Shown here: piece by piece, positions 62,141-64,000 of the stretch
Layout of the letters: every line of letters starts with the position of its first letter
Position numbering within the stretch: the stretch's first letter is position 1
From: Isoetes taiwanensis
Taxonomy: Eukaryota; Streptophyta; Lycopodiopsida; Isoetales; Isoetaceae
Direction of reading: 5' to 3'
Assembly (NCBI GenBank): GCA_021234155.1
Contig: JAJEKV010000052.1
Coordinates: 1,055,933 to 1,119,932, forward strand
DNA: 64,000 nt
Translations under genes and position numbers: made by a program
Notes under the pieces: generated by a model
Seen by the model: only the letters and a program-made list of their open reading frames with translations
Told to the model about the DNA's origin: nothing
Database searches by the model: none

Positions 62141-64000
62141 CTGGAGAACATGCTATTTACAAATAATTTAGATTGTTGCAGTATAAAACCAGCATAGTTC
62201 ACGAACTTGTCATGGCATTGACATTTTTATAGTGTTAAGAAAGACCAACTATGTTTATTCGTACACATCAAAGACAATTCAAAATGCTAAAATGTTGGAT
62301 TTTTCCTCCAATGCTGGACACTTCAACTGCAGCAACTACACATTAAAGAACAGATTCTCATATGCTCATGAAGACACGAAGTAACTTGTGGCAAAGTTGA
62401 ATGCATGTCTAAAGTGACCAGACATATATTGATGTGGATTTGGCAAGCCGCACATTCGAAGGTATATGGAATAACTTATAAATGATGAAACAATCGAAAA
62501 ACCTGGCGGGGGGACATCACCTTGAATGACAACAGCCAACTGCAATAATCTGAGATGAGAATAATAATGTTAAAACAGTTACTTTATGGACTTTATGGGC
62601 ATTTGGATAATGCATGATACATGATATTTTACATATCAGACTCCTGTTGGTTAATTCTCCACCCAAAAATGCAATAAGGGTCCAATTGCTCCACCTAAGA
62701 ATGCAATAAGTATCTAATACTGCATCGTGCAAACAAAAGGAAGCATTACCTAAAATAAAAAATAGTTAAGTGTTATGAACATCACAATAATTGTTTCGTA
62801 AAGGTAGGTCGAGTCGTGTTGCATCTGATACACATGAAAGGCCAACAACATAGACAGATAAAACATGTGATAAGAGCAAGGTAGTCTACAGAAGAATGAC
62901 TGCTGCATTGTTTGAAATAGTAATCCTGAAATATTGATGTCCTATATGAACTATTTAACATAGTAGATTTTGTTTGAGACAATTTCAATAAGAAATCGAT
63001 CTAAATGCATCAACAAAAATTAATTCAGATTCAGATGCATTATAATAGTGTCCTAAGTATGTTAGAAGCTAGAATAGTTTGCTACAAACCAGTACATATG
63101 AGTCCGACTTGAGCAAAGTCTGTAATTTAAACCATGGAATATCTGAGAGATATTACGAACTACTCCTGAAGGAAAATTTTGTTGAGTGTGGCTTAACACC
63201 AAGTACTCTGCAAGGGAAGTTTTGTTGAGTCTAGGTTAAAAAATCTCGACACACAGAGAAACAGACAGAGTGACTACAAGTTTTGTGCATTGGATCAAAG
63301 CTCACCTATTGCCTGTAGCTGAGAATTTGTCCGAGGTGTATGTGGCATTGAGAGCAGTGGTAAAAGCTAGCAAGATGAACATAATGCTTCACATTGTCTT
63401 CATAGTGGGTCGAGATGAGAGGCAATGTGTAAGTATGCTGATACACCGGAATCTGTAAGAGATGTCTATGAGTCTATGAGTTTGTATGAGGTAAAATTCC
63501 ATGTGAAGATGTAAAAGAAAATATTTTACTTGCCTTCATTAGATGCAGCTGGAAGACTTCATGGAGATATTCAAAAAGTGAAGGTGTTTGTGAAAGAAAT
63601 TGCATGGTATTAGCTACAACTCAAGAAGTACAATAGAAATGTAGGTAACCTGTATAAAACATGAAATAAAAATGCATTCAAGAAGTACAATAGAAATGTA
63701 GCTAACCTGGATAAATGAGTCTGGTACTCTCTTTGTATAAGTTGAAGAACCTGTTTCCAATTAGGTCAAAGTGGTGTAGGGTTGATGCAGGATAATACTT
63801 TTTGAGAAATGCTCTGAAGTGATCTGAACGCGCAAAAGGAGCTTGGAAATGTGATATAAATTGAGAGAACTACGATCTTGGGTGAGACCCAGAATCTATA
63901 TGTCAAGATCTCAATGCAACAGATCGTCTTACTTGTGAAAGCACTGAAAGCAGCAACTATTGTGATTTGGGTCACTCAATGTATCGCCCATCTTTGTGAA
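62141..64000. other. No gene recognised
   Basis: AT-rich. Two small duplications are present: ggaagttttgttgagtctag-type at about 63173 and 63213, and caagaagtacaatagaaatg at 63625 and 63679. The open frames at 63270-63458 (+) and 63766-63975 (-) have no recognisable domain. Confidence 0.5.

Overview
This looks like nuclear DNA of a land plant. It is AT-rich, repeat-dominated and gene-poor. The plant signal comes from recognisable families: a three-domain B3 (REM-type) transcription factor, AIR9-type A9 domains, a GH9 endoglucanase with a CBM49 module, a serine carboxypeptidase-like protein, a CDC48 fragment and a probable PDS5 exon. The species cannot be fixed from the sequence. The mix of L1-like LINEs and a Penelope-like reverse transcriptase would suit a large, TE-rich genome such as a seed-free plant or gymnosperm (inference).

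Layout. 1-545 is CpG-rich, repeat-like DNA. 551-1115 is a decayed CDC48 D2-domain pseudogene. 1.1-12.5 kb is AT-rich repeat DNA: several two- or three-copy duplications, a diverged 0.85-1.1 kb direct repeat pair, and an AT-rich satellite split by a 1.9 kb LTR-like insertion. 12.6-17 kb holds a GATA microsatellite, minus-strand relics of an unidentified protein and a family of fold-back palindromes. 17-21.3 kb has no recognisable gene. 21.3-33.1 kb is a head-to-tail series of three minus-strand LINEs and two copies of a short non-coding unit, every unit separated from the next by a (GA)n/(TC)n tract. 33.3-41.8 kb is a Penelope-like (PLE-like) retroelement with long direct repeats, a YMDD reverse transcriptase, a second ORF of unknown function and a host-like (PDS5-like) exon inside each repeat. 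43.6-44.2 kb is a hAT-type element with an exact 8-bp target duplication. 44.5-46.2 kb is the one plausibly intact host gene, a four-exon B3 gene on the minus strand. 46.6-55.7 kb is a 9.0 kb Mutator-like element with about 245-bp inverted ends and an exact 9-bp target duplication. It carries exons from three host genes plus a long minisatellite whose unit also occurs in its own ends. 56-58.6 kb holds tandem duplications. 58.6-60.7 kb is a second, 2.1 kb Mutator-like element with an exact 9-bp target duplication. 60.7-64 kb has only tandem repeats and no recognised gene.

Most of the window is therefore transposon biology. The strongest candidates for undescribed biology are: (i) LINEs and a short partner element that appear to insert into, or terminate in, (TC)n microsatellites, all in one orientation and with a shared 3' hairpin; (ii) a Pack-MULE containing an AIR9/GH9 fused exon and a minisatellite resembling its terminal motif; and (iii) the PLE-like element with a captured exon and an unidentified second ORF. 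All protein assignments are from reading motifs, not from database searches.
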